A stretch of DNA of 64,000 nt, taken from contig JAPFFF010000020.1 in the NCBI GenBank assembly GCA_039105265.1, positions 2,187,001 to 2,251,000 of the forward strand. Direction: 5' to 3'. The position numbers and the translations under genes are program-made. Positions 44,156 through 54,338 of the stretch are shown piece after piece. Each line of letters begins with the position of its first letter. Position 1 is the first letter of the stretch. Origin of the DNA: Tritrichomonas musculus (lineage: Eukaryota; Parabasalia; Tritrichomonadida; Tritrichomonadidae). Under the pieces are notes generated by a model. It was not told the DNA's origin. It searched no databases and worked only from the letters and a program-made list of their open reading frames with translations.

Positions 44156-44967
44156 GCTTGAACTTTGTATGTTTATATATTATCTTTTTATAAAACTCAA
44201 CTTTTATTTTATTGTAATGGCGTTTCCTTTTTATGAACTTTAAACTGTTTTGTAAACAAAATTAAGATTCGAAACTAAAAAATAATCCGTGCACACTTCA
44301 TATGATAGATTTTTAATATATATATGCTGCCTTTGATTATTTGATAAAAATCAAAATTAAATTTATTAATTTTTTTAAATCACAAGAAACTTGCGATGCC
44401 GTTTATAAACTTTGATTTTTTTAAAAAAATACAAATTCAATTACGATTAAGGTTCTCCTTCCCAAAAAAAGAGGTGCGGACAGGGTGAAGTGATTTAGAT
44501 TCGCACCAAAATTTGTATATATTAATTATTTTTTATAAGCATCATAATGATATAATTTTTTTTTATTTTCGTCCACGGGGCCGACTTGTGGTGATATATG
44601 ATTTTTTTTCTGAGGCTGATAAATATAAACCACTGAAAAAAATATAAAAATATGTAAACTATAGAAATTATGCAATTGATAGAAAAATCAATTATTTAGA
44701 AGAAAAAAAGTAAAAAAAACATGATAAAAATCATTTTTATACTATTTAAAAAAATGTGTCTTGTTTGTTATTATTCAATTATTAATGTATGATATAGTTT
44801 CCACTTAAATTGGCCCAAAAAAAAATTGAGAAAATGAAAATGTATATAAATTATATTATTAATATATAATTGTTATATATTTCATCTATATCATATAATT
44901 ATTATAATATAATAAAATAATAAATTACATATTAAGATATGAATTTAAATGTAACGACTCTCAATTA

Positions 44968-45954
44968 AACTGCTTCTCAGCGGTTGTACAACTAATTGAG
45001 AGATATTCAAAAGTTTACATTTATCTACTTTCAAAATTCAATTAGGTTGTACAACCGTTTTTTCATATTTAAATAAAAAAGAATAAAAAAAAGGAATTTA
45101 TGATTAGATTTGATTTATATAATAAAAGAAATGGAAATGTATGACAGTTTGTAAGCTAGTATTGCTGAATTGCTATATAGTTTGGTAATGAGCCTATATT
45201 TATTTGAAATTTGATTATCATTAATCATGGGAACGTTCTGAGTTACTCCAAAGTGCCATGTAATTTGCATCTATTTGTTGCGTTGGAACATTTTTACTAA
45301 TGATACACGAGATTCTGATTAGCTTTCTCTAAGGAATACTACAGTATAGTAAAAAAATATGAAAACGTAAAAATATTATTCAAAAAGTTGGAAAACAAGC
45401 TTTTTCATAATAAACACTCAATTTTTTTGAGTAAATATTGTTTTATCGTCATTTGAAAAAGTAGCTTTTCCAGCTTTTTGAATTTTACGAAAAAGTTCGA
45501 AAATCCATTTTTTCAAATGACGATAAAAAGAATTAGCCAAGCAAATTTGGCCTTATTTCTTTGAAAAAGTGTATTTTCCAACTTTTTTAGTATTTTTTGA
45601 CGATTTCATATTTTTTTACTATACTGTAAATAAAAATGATTTGAATTCAATTATAATTTTTTCTTTTGAAAATTTGAATGATGTAAAATTTTCTTTCTAT
45701 GAATTTATATTTATCTACATTCAAAAATTGTATAGAAGTTTATTCATTTCTGAAGAAAATTTAAAAAAGCAATTAAATGCTCAATTTAACAATATTTTAA
45801 ATAACTTATTTAATCATTATAACTAATCAAACATTATATTGTTAATTATGAAAGTATATAAAATAAATATTCATTATAAATTTAGATATTAACGAAATTT
45901 CAAATACGAAATTTGAATTCCTCTCAAATACTTGTACAACCGTTGAGAACCAGT
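44968..45954. mobile_element. Small DNA transposon inside block X (about 990 bp)
   Basis: The ends are AACTGCTTCTCAGCGGTTGTAC and, reversed, ACTGGTTCTCAACGGTTGTAC, with TTA at both junctions. The matching block X' lacks it, which marks an empty site near 46995-47015. It carries a mariner-like MITE (45342-45626). Its one 85-codon frame overlaps that MITE and shows no coding pattern. No transposase. Confidence 0.75.
45342..45626. mobile_element. Mariner-like MITE (285 bp)
   Basis: Starts CAGTATAGTAAAAAAATATG and ends with the reverse, flanked by TA on both sides (45340-45341, 45627-45628). The interior holds a second weaker inverted pair around TCGTCATTTGAAAAA. TA duplications fit Tc1/mariner. 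It is nested in the 990-bp transposon. Confidence 0.75.
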
Positions 45955-48223
45955 TTATTATTTGCTGTATTCTCAATTTTATTCTCGAAGATTTTTTTTA
46001 TTCAAAATTTATGAAAAAAAAATTAAAAAAAAAACTTTCTACATTTGATTTAAGTTTTAATTAAACTTCAAAATATATAAAGAAAATTATTTATTTCATT
46101 TCTCTCAAATTAACATTTTATGCGAAACGATTTGAGTTTATAAAGAGGTGCGGACACCTACTTTACATTTTTAACGTTTATAAAAATATGCATATCTTTT
46201 TATGTATTAATAATTACTAAATAACATTTTGTTATTATATTCTAGTGCACTTATTTTATATATTTATTATTTAAATGTTTTAAAATATCAATTATATAAG
46301 TTATAATAACACAAACAAGTATCCTATGAAAATAACCCAATCCAGCCACCTGATGGATGGATTGAAATTATAATGATTAATTATTATATATATTGGAAAT
46401 TAATGATTAATTATGCATTTTGTTATTTTATAAATATTTCATATTTTGTTAAAAAGTTCATTTTAATGAATTTTTACATATTTTTTGGAAATATCTAAAT
46501 AAATAAAGAATTTATTTAGATTATAATTACATTTAGATATATTACTTTTAATTTAATAAAGATATGCTAAATTTAGTTTAATTTGATTCAGGGGGCTGAG
46601 CTGCAAAAATCAATTTTAAAATCATAAACATTAATAACGATTTTTTTTCAATAAAAATTTTTTATTAAAATATTAATCAAATATCTTTTTATATTTATAT
46701 GTCTATCATAGATTATATAACTTTTAATAATATTATATATACTATAAAAATATTTAAAATAAATATAAACAATTACTAAACTTTATATAACTGTATATTC
46801 TAAATACTGATCAATTATAAATTCAAAGCGCTTTTCATAAAATGTTAATTTGAGAGAAATGAAATAAATAATTTTCTTTATATATTTTGAAGTTTAATTA
46901 AAATTTAAATCAAATGTAGAAAGTTTTTTTTCATTAATTTTTTTTTCATAAATTTTGAATAAAAAAATCTTCGAGAATAAAATTGAGAATATAGTAAATA
47001 ATAATTGAGAGTCGTTACATTTGAATTCATATCTTAATATGTAATTTATTATTTTATTATATTATAATAATTATATGATATATATAAAATATATAACAAT
47101 TATATATTAATAAAATAATTTTAAAATACTTTTTTTTATTAAATTTGGCCCATTTTCATTTTCTCAATTTTTTTTTGGGCCAATTTAAGTGGAAACTATA
47201 TCATACATTAATAATTAAATAATAACAAACGAGACACATTTTTTTAAATAGTATAAAAATGATTTTTATCATGTTTTTATTACTTTTTTTCTTCTAAATA
47301 ATAGATTTTTCTCTTAATTACATAATTTCTATAGTTTACATATTTTTATATTTTTTTCAGTGGTTTATATTTTTCTACCTCAGAAAAAAAATCATATATC
47401 ACCACAAGTCGGCCCCGTGGACGAAAATAAAAAATAATTATATCATTATAATGCACATAAAAAATAATTAATATATGCAAATTTTGGTGCGAATCTAAAT
47501 CACTTCACCCTGTCCGCACCTCTGTTTATAATTGATCAATATTTAGAATATACAGTTATATAAAGTTTATTAATTGTTTATATTTATTTTAAATATTTTT
47601 ATAGTATATATAATATTATTAAAAGTTATATAATCTATGATATACATATAAATATAAAAAGATATTTGCTTAATATTTTAATAAAAATTTCTTATTGAAA
47701 AAAAAATCGTTATTAATGTTTATGATTTTAAAAGTGATATTTGCAGCTCAGCCCCCTGAATCAAATTAAACTAAATTTAGCAAATCTTTATTTAATTAAA
47801 TATAAAATATATAAATGTAATTATAATCTAAATAAATTCTTTATTTATTTAGATATTTCAAAAAAATATGTAAAAATTCATTAACATGAACTTTTTAACA
47901 AAATATGAAATATTTATAAAATAACAAAATGCATAATTAATCATTAATTTCCAATATATATAATAATTAATCATTATAATTTCAATCCATCCATCAGGTG
48001 GCTGGATTGGGTTATTTTCATAGGATACTTGTTTGTGTTATTATAACTTATATAATTGATATTTTAAAACATTTAAATAATAAATATATAAAATAAGTGC
48101 ACTAGAATATAATAACAAAATGTTATTTAGTAATTATTAATACATAAAAAGATATACATATTTTTATAAACGTTAAAAATGTAAAGTAGGTGTCCGCACC
48201 TCTCCAAAAAAAATGTAAATTTT

Positions 48224-50037
48224 CATATGAATTGATTTTATCTATCTTTCATGTATTAATTGAGACATATATTTAAGGTAAATATTTATAAAAAAGTTCC
48301 TGTTAACCAACTTCATGAGAATGACAAACAAATTGATGAACAATGCTAAAAAGGTTTTATTTTGTCAAATTCATGAACTTGGAAAGGAAAATCTGTTAAA
48401 GACAAAAAAATATCAATAATTCTTTTATTTTTATTTTTATTTTTTTATTTAATGAAATAAGTAATAATGATTATTGAATTAAACAGTTTTTGTCATTTGT
48501 TGATGATTTGCTATCCGAGCTGCTTTGAGTTCGATTTTTTGGTTTATAAGATTTGATTTGTCCTTTCCTAAATGCTTCTAATCGTTCTTTCTGACTCATC
48601 ATTGGAATTTTATAAAAGTCTTGAATCCATTTCTCATCAAATATCATCACTTTTTGAGAATGAATCAATTTATTAGCGAAATTAAATTCCAACATTGGAT
48701 TTTTATGACTCAATTCTGATACATTGTAAAATTTGTTAGTATAATTTCCACAAATCAACAAGTCATTAATCATCAAATTCTTTTCAATGAAAAACTCTGG
48801 CCCTAAATTCAAAGCAAAACTTACAATTTGGTTTTCTTTTTCTGTTGAAAGATTTTGATAATTTTTGTATTGCATCAAGTCATTTGGAATTTCTAGGTCG
48901 ATTAAATTATTGACACAACTCAAGTAATACATAAGACAAGGCAAAGGTTCATTAGGTCCGTTGTATGAGTGTCTTCTTGGCCTTAATATTTCAATCGTTC
49001 CATTATTGATAGCTTCTATCTTTTTTGAGAAAGTTTTCATTGGTGATTTATAAAACTTTTCAACCCAAGATGAAGCGAATACCATGAACTTCACTGTTCT
49101 AACTCTTTTATTGCCAATATTGAATTCTTTTTTATATGAGACGACACTTTCTAATTGTGATATTTCATAAAATTTATTAGTATAATTTCCACAATACTTT
49201 AATTTATTAACAAAAGCTCCATTTGTAGTGAGAATTGATGGTTTAAATTCTTCAGCAAATGTTAATATTTGAATTTCATCATCAAAATTGATTCCAGAAT
49301 AGTTTTTATAATTCTTCAATTTGTTTGGAATATTGAAAGAAATGCAAGCATCAACACAGCTTAAATAATACATCAAAAGAGCAATTGGTTTATTTGAACC
49401 ATCGTATGAATGATTTCGTGGCCTTATCTCTTCAATCGTATCGTTTTCAATAGCTCTGAGTTCGCTTGAAAATTCTTGAATTGGCTCATTATAATTTTCG
49501 TTCATCCACTTTACTTTATACGTCATAAATTCTAATGTATGAATTTCTCTACTTGCATAAATAAAACTTGTTGTAATAGTAAATTCTTTTTTCTTGGCTG
49601 TAATCTTATAAAATTCATTTGTTGAATTCTGACATAAATCTGGTTCATTTATGAAAATGCCATTTCGATTCATAAAATTAGGTGAAAAATATTTAGCAAA
49701 TTTCAATATATCAATTTTATCATCAAAAGTTACATTCTTGTAATTCTTATAATCTGTACATCGAGATGGGAAACCAACATCAATGCAACCATTCACACAT
49801 GATAAATAATACATTAATTTGGCGATAGCATTTTCTGAAACATCAACTGATTTCCCTGTTTTTTCAATTACTAAGGAATTTTCGCTTTGGCGTGCATAAG
49901 ACATTTCATTCATTTAAAAAAATGAATTTAAAATTTCCTTTTTATTTGTCAAATGAATTCATAAAATTTTTGTCATTTGAATGACTTAATTTCTTTAAGA
50001 AAAAATTTCTGATAAATTATAAAAATGTAACCAGCCA
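48224..50037. repeat. Segmental duplication, copy 1
   Basis: About 1.8 kb containing the CaaX-box gene plus flanks on both sides matches 54339-56157 at high identity, same orientation. Similarity ends near TGTAACCAG at the upstream side of the gene. Confidence 0.85.
48471..49904 (-). CDS. CaaX-box protein with three internal repeats, copy 1 (host)
   Basis: Start MSYARQSENSLVIEK at 49904, shared with copy 2; two ATGs lie 6 and 9 bp further upstream. Three repeats of about 140 residues (about 22-150, 172-305, 325-445), each with LMYYLSCV, then KNYxN, then a Phe/Ala-rich helix and an N-T-N-E/K-F-Y motif. The final residues CLIQ form a CaaX box, so the protein is probably farnesylated and membrane-bound; a Ser/Lys-rich stretch precedes it. 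The repeat family is not recognised. Repeat architecture recalls Skp1/BTB-like adaptor folds, but that is a guess. Confidence 0.75.
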   Translation of the reverse strand: MSYARQSENSLVIEKTGKSVDVSENAIAKLMYYLSCVNGCIDVGFPSRCTDYKNYKNVTFDDKIDILKFAKYFSPNFMNRNGIFINEPDLCQNSTNEFYKITAKKKEFTITTSFIYASREIHTLEFMTYKVKWMNENYNEPIQEFSSELRAIENDTIEEIRPRNHSYDGSNKPIALLMYYLSCVDACISFNIPNKLKNYKNYSGINFDDEIQILTFAEEFKPSILTTNGAFVNKLKYCGNYTNKFYEISQLESVVSYKKEFNIGNKRVRTVKFMVFASSWVEKFYKSPMKTFSKKIEAINNGTIEILRPRRHSYNGPNEPLPCLMYYLSCVNNLIDLEIPNDLMQYKNYQNLSTEKENQIVSFALNLGPEFFIEKNLMINDLLICGNYTNKFYNVSELSHKNPMLEFNFANKLIHSQKVMIFDEKWIQDFYKIPMMSQKERLEAFRKGQIKSYKPKNRTQSSSDSKSSTNDKNCLIQ

Positions 50038-50063
50038 TAAAAAATATTTATATATATAAAAAG

Positions 50064-50213
50064 TATAAATTAGAAGAAATCGTAATAAAGCATAAATTAG
50101 AAGAAATCGTAATAAAGCATTTTAAAGAAATGTTTCCTGATAAATATGAGCAATTAAAAAATTGTGAATGTGGATTGAATTGGATGAATGATGAATCACG
50201 TGATGAAATATGA
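50064..50213 (+). pseudogene. Short host gene remnant with a duplicated 27-bp unit
   Basis: An open stretch without a start codon reads YKLEEIVIKH twice (27-bp direct repeat at 50067-50093 and 50094-50120), then HFKEMFPDKYEQLKNCEC and a stop at 50211. Codons look like coding DNA. No family is recognised. Confidence 0.35.
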
Positions 50214-51630
50214 GTCAAACCAACCTTGCCAATATTTATTCATTTTTTATCTTAACATTAATACAACAGAATGAAAATTTTTTTAAATAAAAAGCAACAT
50301 ATTAAATTAGTTATCATGATATAAAAATATGAAACTAATATTTTTTATTACAATATTTTAAAACAATTGAAAAATTTAATACAGGTCTCGACATCCAAAA
50401 TGAGATTTGATGACATGCAAAATGCGATTCTCTCAATTTTTTCAATGCATTCAATTTTTTTTATCGTATTTTAATGATGAAGTTGAGCTCGTTGAATTTT
50501 ATAGCCACCTGTTAAGGTCAACGAAATGAACGACCATCAACGAAGCTTTCAAAGTTCAGATAACATTGAAAAAACGAACGAGTTAACGTTAATTTACAAT
50601 ATATTATGAAAAAGTTTTTTTTACTATTTAAAATTTTAACTTTTTGATATATTTTTTCCAACTATTCAATTTTTTTTTACCATTAAAAAATAAAAAAACA
50701 AGTGTATGAATAAATTTTAAGAATATTGAAGAATGTAAATGCAATGATATTCTAATTCGAAATCAATTAGCATAATTATATTCAGAATAATCCTATCTTC
50801 ATGTAAAAATATTATAACTTAACTTTGACTTCAATTTGTTGAATTGAAATTGAAAAAGGAGAAAAAGTGACTTATTTTTGGATGATCATTTTCAATGTCA
50901 TTTGCCACGTTGACGTTGACATCAATTCAACTTTGACAACGAAGATCTTTTAAACGGTCGCTGTGTTATCAATTTTTTCAACGTTGACCATCCCTGCATA
51001 AAATTAAACAATTTTATGCGCATTCAAAAAGTCGTCATTAATATTACAAATCAAAAAATCGTTTTTTTATGAAAAAAGACGTTAAAAAGACGTTTATTGC
51101 ATTTATGATGTAAAAAAAAATAAGGCTTAGTGATTATTGGACATGAGAAAACCTTTTTTATCAATAATGATATTTATGAAAGGAAAGAATCGGTTATTCT
51201 ACTCTACTCCCGATAATATCGATAACGTATTTAATTATTATTGGAGACTATCGATAAACATCCCTGATTTTAATATAATTAAATGCATTTTATTGTATTT
51301 AATAATTATCCAAAAAAAAAAAAAAGCAAGCCACACAATTATTGAATTTGAAATTCTGAATTTGTTATCAACTATTTCAACAATTTAGAGTGACGATATT
51401 CAATGAAATTTAGCTGAGAAATCAGCTGGAGTTATGAACTCATATTTTAAATATGCAAAATATGGACTGAGAACTTCTTTGTAAATGATGTTTAAAATTT
51501 ATATCACACAGTTCGTGAATAAAAACGATAAATAATATCATATAAAAATATTATTCTATTAAAGATTAAAATATAATATTGATCATAATGTAGTAATTAA
51601 TTTTTATTAATCATTTAGACTTCAATTTCT
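50214..51630. other. A/T-rich intergenic DNA, nothing firm seen
   Basis: Contains repeated ACGTTGAC/GTCAACG words (50510-50995) and a homopolymer-rich stretch near 51310. An 83-codon plus-strand frame (51137-51388) has no coding character. No RNA gene was recognised. Confidence 0.4.
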
Positions 51631-51634
51631 CGCC

Positions 51635-53747
51635 TTATAGCTTAATTTTGATCGGTCCTTCAGACAGAAGGTCAACAATTTCTTGATGATTTTCTTCTCT
51701 TGCATAGTCAATGGCAGCTTTGTGAACATTTTATTTCAAAATTCCATAAATCATTCAATTTTTCAATATAATCAAAAAAGTTAGATTTGAATTTTATGAA
51801 TGTTTCTAATTTAAAATGTCTTGAATGTTGATATCAATGCCTTCTTGCCTTATTAATAGTTCAACAATTTCTTTATGGCCTTGAGATGCAGCATAAATCA
51901 ACGCCGTAAAATTAAATGTTCGAGTTAAATTCCATAAATCATTCAATTTTTCAATTGAATGAAAAAAGTTAGATTTGAATATCATGAATGTTTTTGATTT
52001 CAATGCCTTCTTGAATGTTGATATCAATGTCTTCTTGTCTTATTAATAGTTCAACAATTTCTTTATGGCCTTCTTCTGCAGCACAAATCAACGCCGTATC
52101 ATTAAATGTTCGAGTTAAATTCCATAAATCATTCAATTTTTCAATTGAATGAAAAAAGTTAGATTTGAATTTCATGAATGTTTTTGATTTCAATGCCTTC
52201 TTGAATGTTGATATCAATGTCTTCTTGCCTTATTAATAGTTCAACAATTTCTTTATGGCCACCTATTGCAGCACAAATCAACGCCGTAAAATTAAATGTT
52301 CGAGTTAAATTCCATAAATCATTCAATTTTTCAATTGAATGAAAAAAGTTAGATTTGAATTTCATGAATGTTTTTGATTTCAATGCCTTCTTGAATGTTG
52401 ATATCAATGTCTTCTTGCCTTATTAATAGTTCAACAATTTCTTTATGGCCACCTATTGCAGCACAAATCAACGCCGTATCATTAAATGTTCGAGTTAAAT
52501 TCCATAAATCATTCAATTTTTCAATTGAATGAAAAAAGTTAGATTTGAATTTCATGAATGTTTTTGATTTCAATGCCTTCTTGAATGTTGATATCAATGT
52601 CTTCTTGCCTTATTAATAGTTCAACAATTTCTTTATGGCCTTCTTCTGCAGCATAAATCAACACCGTATAATTAAATGTTCGAGTTAAATTCCATAAATC
52701 ATTCAATTTGTCAATTGAATGAAAAAAGTTAGATTTGAATTTCATGAATATTTTGATTTAAAATGTTATTTGAATGATTAACATTCTAATTGTTGCATTT
52801 ATGTCAATGATTAATTCTTTTAGATAATGTTTCACAAGTGTGTAATAATCAAATTCACATAAATAAAAAAAAATGTTTTTGTATTTCATGTTTGCTGGGA
52901 AAAAACAATAATTGTGAGATTCAACGGCATATCGATAAAGATTGTGATAATAGTTGTTTTCAATGTTATTTTGGAGATCTTCTTCGTTCATTAAATTGTC
53001 AATGATGTAGTTCGAAATTTCGTTGTGATGACATTTAATCGATTCTTCAAGAATTCTTTCATATTTATTTTCTGGTAGTGAAGCATGATTGTCTTCAAGA
53101 TATTTGATCAGTTCTGCATTACAACTGTGAATTCCATAAAGCCACATCGATGATGTCAGTTCAACTCCTTGCTTTTCCATGTATTTGATGATGTCATTCG
53201 AGCCATAAAATGATGCATATTCAATAAGACTGATTTTGTTATTTTCTGTCAAAAGTTGGTTTGTTTCAAAAATTGATTTTTTGATTTCAATTTCGACTGA
53301 CAAATTTCTTTGTTCTGTAAATCTGATAAATTCTTCAATTTCGGTGTTTCGAATCAGTTCACACAAAGAATCATCATTCATTCCTTCTCGTCGTTTTTCA
53401 TAGAAATCGGATTCAACTTCTTTGTTCATTCGTTCAATAAATTCAGCATCTTTTAATATTGTATTCTTGCGGCAGTATTTTTCAATGTTTTCTTCTGTGA
53501 CAAACGGTTTGATTTCTGGTTGAAAGTATTCACAATAGTTCTTTCGAACATAAGTCGTAATTATTGAAAAAATGTATTCATCAATTATCATCAGTTTTTC
53601 TTCAAGAAGAAATAGAAGGATTCTCTTGTTATCTTTGAAAATGTCAAAAATTTCTGAATTTGAAAAATATTTTTGAATTTCTTGTATGAATTGTCTCAAT
53701 AAAATCTCTAATTTATTTGTCAAATATATTCCAATTATGTCCATCAT
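51635..53747 (-). pseudogene. Ankyrin-repeat gene with DUF3447-like N-terminus, broken by 190-bp repeats (host)
   Basis: The N-terminal 329 residues (53747 to 52758) are open from ATG at 53747 (MMDIIGIYLTNKLEIL); the DUF3447-like part includes ISLIEYASFYGSNDIIKYM and SCNAELIKYLEDN. Downstream, five units of 190 bp each encode one ankyrin repeat (TALICAAxxGHKEIVELLI). Because 190 is not divisible by three, each unit shifts frame against the next. A last ankyrin piece (AAIDYAREENHQEIVDLL) ends at 51635. The N-terminal part could still be expressed alone; the full-length gene is not continuous in one frame. Ankyrin genes of this type form a very large family in trichomonads. Confidence 0.75.
51790..52757 (-). 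repeat. Tandem 190-bp repeats, about five copies
   Basis: Near-identical units (for example 52159-52348, 52349-52538, 52539-52728) each contain CATTCAATTTTTCAATTGAA and an ankyrin-coding half. The outermost copies differ most, as expected for unequal crossing-over. Confidence 0.92.
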
Positions 53748-53953
53748 TTGAAGCCTCAATAATCCAAATTTTGAGGTGATTTACATTTTCAATCTCTTGT
53801 TGATATTAATAAATAATTTTGAATTATACTCTTCTGTTTTTGAAGTTAAAACAAATCCAAGTTCAATTATCATTAAGGGAATGTTCTTTGATGTTCATTA
53901 AATAAATTATTATACAGGAGAGAGCATTTAAAAAAAAAAAAAAAATCAAAAAA

Positions 53954-54039
53954 TCCGCGCTGCTGGAATCGAACCGGCGACCCTGTGATATCCATCATAA
54001 TTTCTACAGTCACATGCTCTACCACTGAGCTAAGAGCGG
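53954..54039 (-). tRNA. tRNA-Tyr (GUA) with a short intron
   Basis: Minus strand: acceptor CCGCTCT pairs with AGCGCGG except one mismatch. D-arm GCTCAGTGGTAGAGC; anticodon arm TGTGA-CTGTAG with GTA anticodon; an intron of about 14 nt (AAATTATGATGGAT) after position 37; then TCACA; T-arm GCCGGTTCGATTCCAGC with one mismatch. T-runs follow the 3' end (poly-A on the plus strand at 53930-53953), as in a Pol III terminator. An intron in tRNA-Tyr is common in eukaryotes including trichomonads. The two stem mismatches leave some doubt about full function. Confidence 0.85.
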
Positions 54040-54143
54040 CGCTGCATTTAAATTTGATTTATGATATAAATCATCCAAATAATTCCAAAAAGAAGTAAAT
54101 AAATTACTTTATTTTCATTTTTTATTTTTCAAGAAGCAAAATT

Positions 54144-54206
54144 GTTTGTTCATTTAATGTGATAAATTCTTTAATTTTGTTGAATCGAATCAGTTCACAC
54201 AAATGA
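54144..54206 (-). pseudogene. Small duplicated fragment of the ankyrin gene
   Basis: GAATCAGTTCACACAAA and the surrounding bases match the ankyrin gene near 53318-53372. It is short and not open. The rest of 54040-54338 is A/T-rich with a run of A near 54220. Confidence 0.5.
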
Positions 54207-54338
54207 TGGCCACTTTCTCCTAAAAAAAAAAAAAAAAAAGTAGCTTTTGCAAGATATCATTGATTTTTATTATTCATAAAGCTTTTTTAATTATAATTTG
54301 ATATTTTTTTAATATCTTTAATATGATTCAATCATAAT

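Larger units (their letters stand above)
44471..48202. mobile_element. Interleaved inverted-repeat element (blocks X-Y-X'-Y')
   Basis: Four blocks each begin or end with GAGGTGCGGACA. X (44471-46144) reads inwards from GAGGTGCGGACAGGG and Y (46145 to about 46826) from GAGGTGCGGACACC. X' (about 46826-47522) is the reverse of X, and Y' (about 47523-48202) is the reverse of Y. X is longer than X' because it carries the insertion at 44968-45954. The blocks are 700 bp or so, highly A/T-rich, and have no open frames. It looks like a fold-back or tandem MITE array of unknown family. No target duplication could be fixed. Confidence 0.75.

Noticed and set aside
45569-45826. 85-codon frame as a gene
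   Set aside because: It overlaps the end of the MITE, is Phe/Asn/Ile-rich from base composition, and has no homologue in the sister block.
44156-48470. rRNA or other large RNA genes in the long non-coding stretch
   Set aside because: Nothing resembling rRNA was recognised; the stretch is explained by inverted-repeat blocks and small transposons.
50383-50998. Possible hAT-like element with CAGG ends
   Set aside because: The ends match only weakly (CAGGTCTCGAC against CAGGGATGGTCAAC) and the flanking 8-mers do not match.
51790-52757. CRISPR or satellite array
   Set aside because: The 190-bp units code for ankyrin repeats and flank an ankyrin gene; this is a host tandem duplication.
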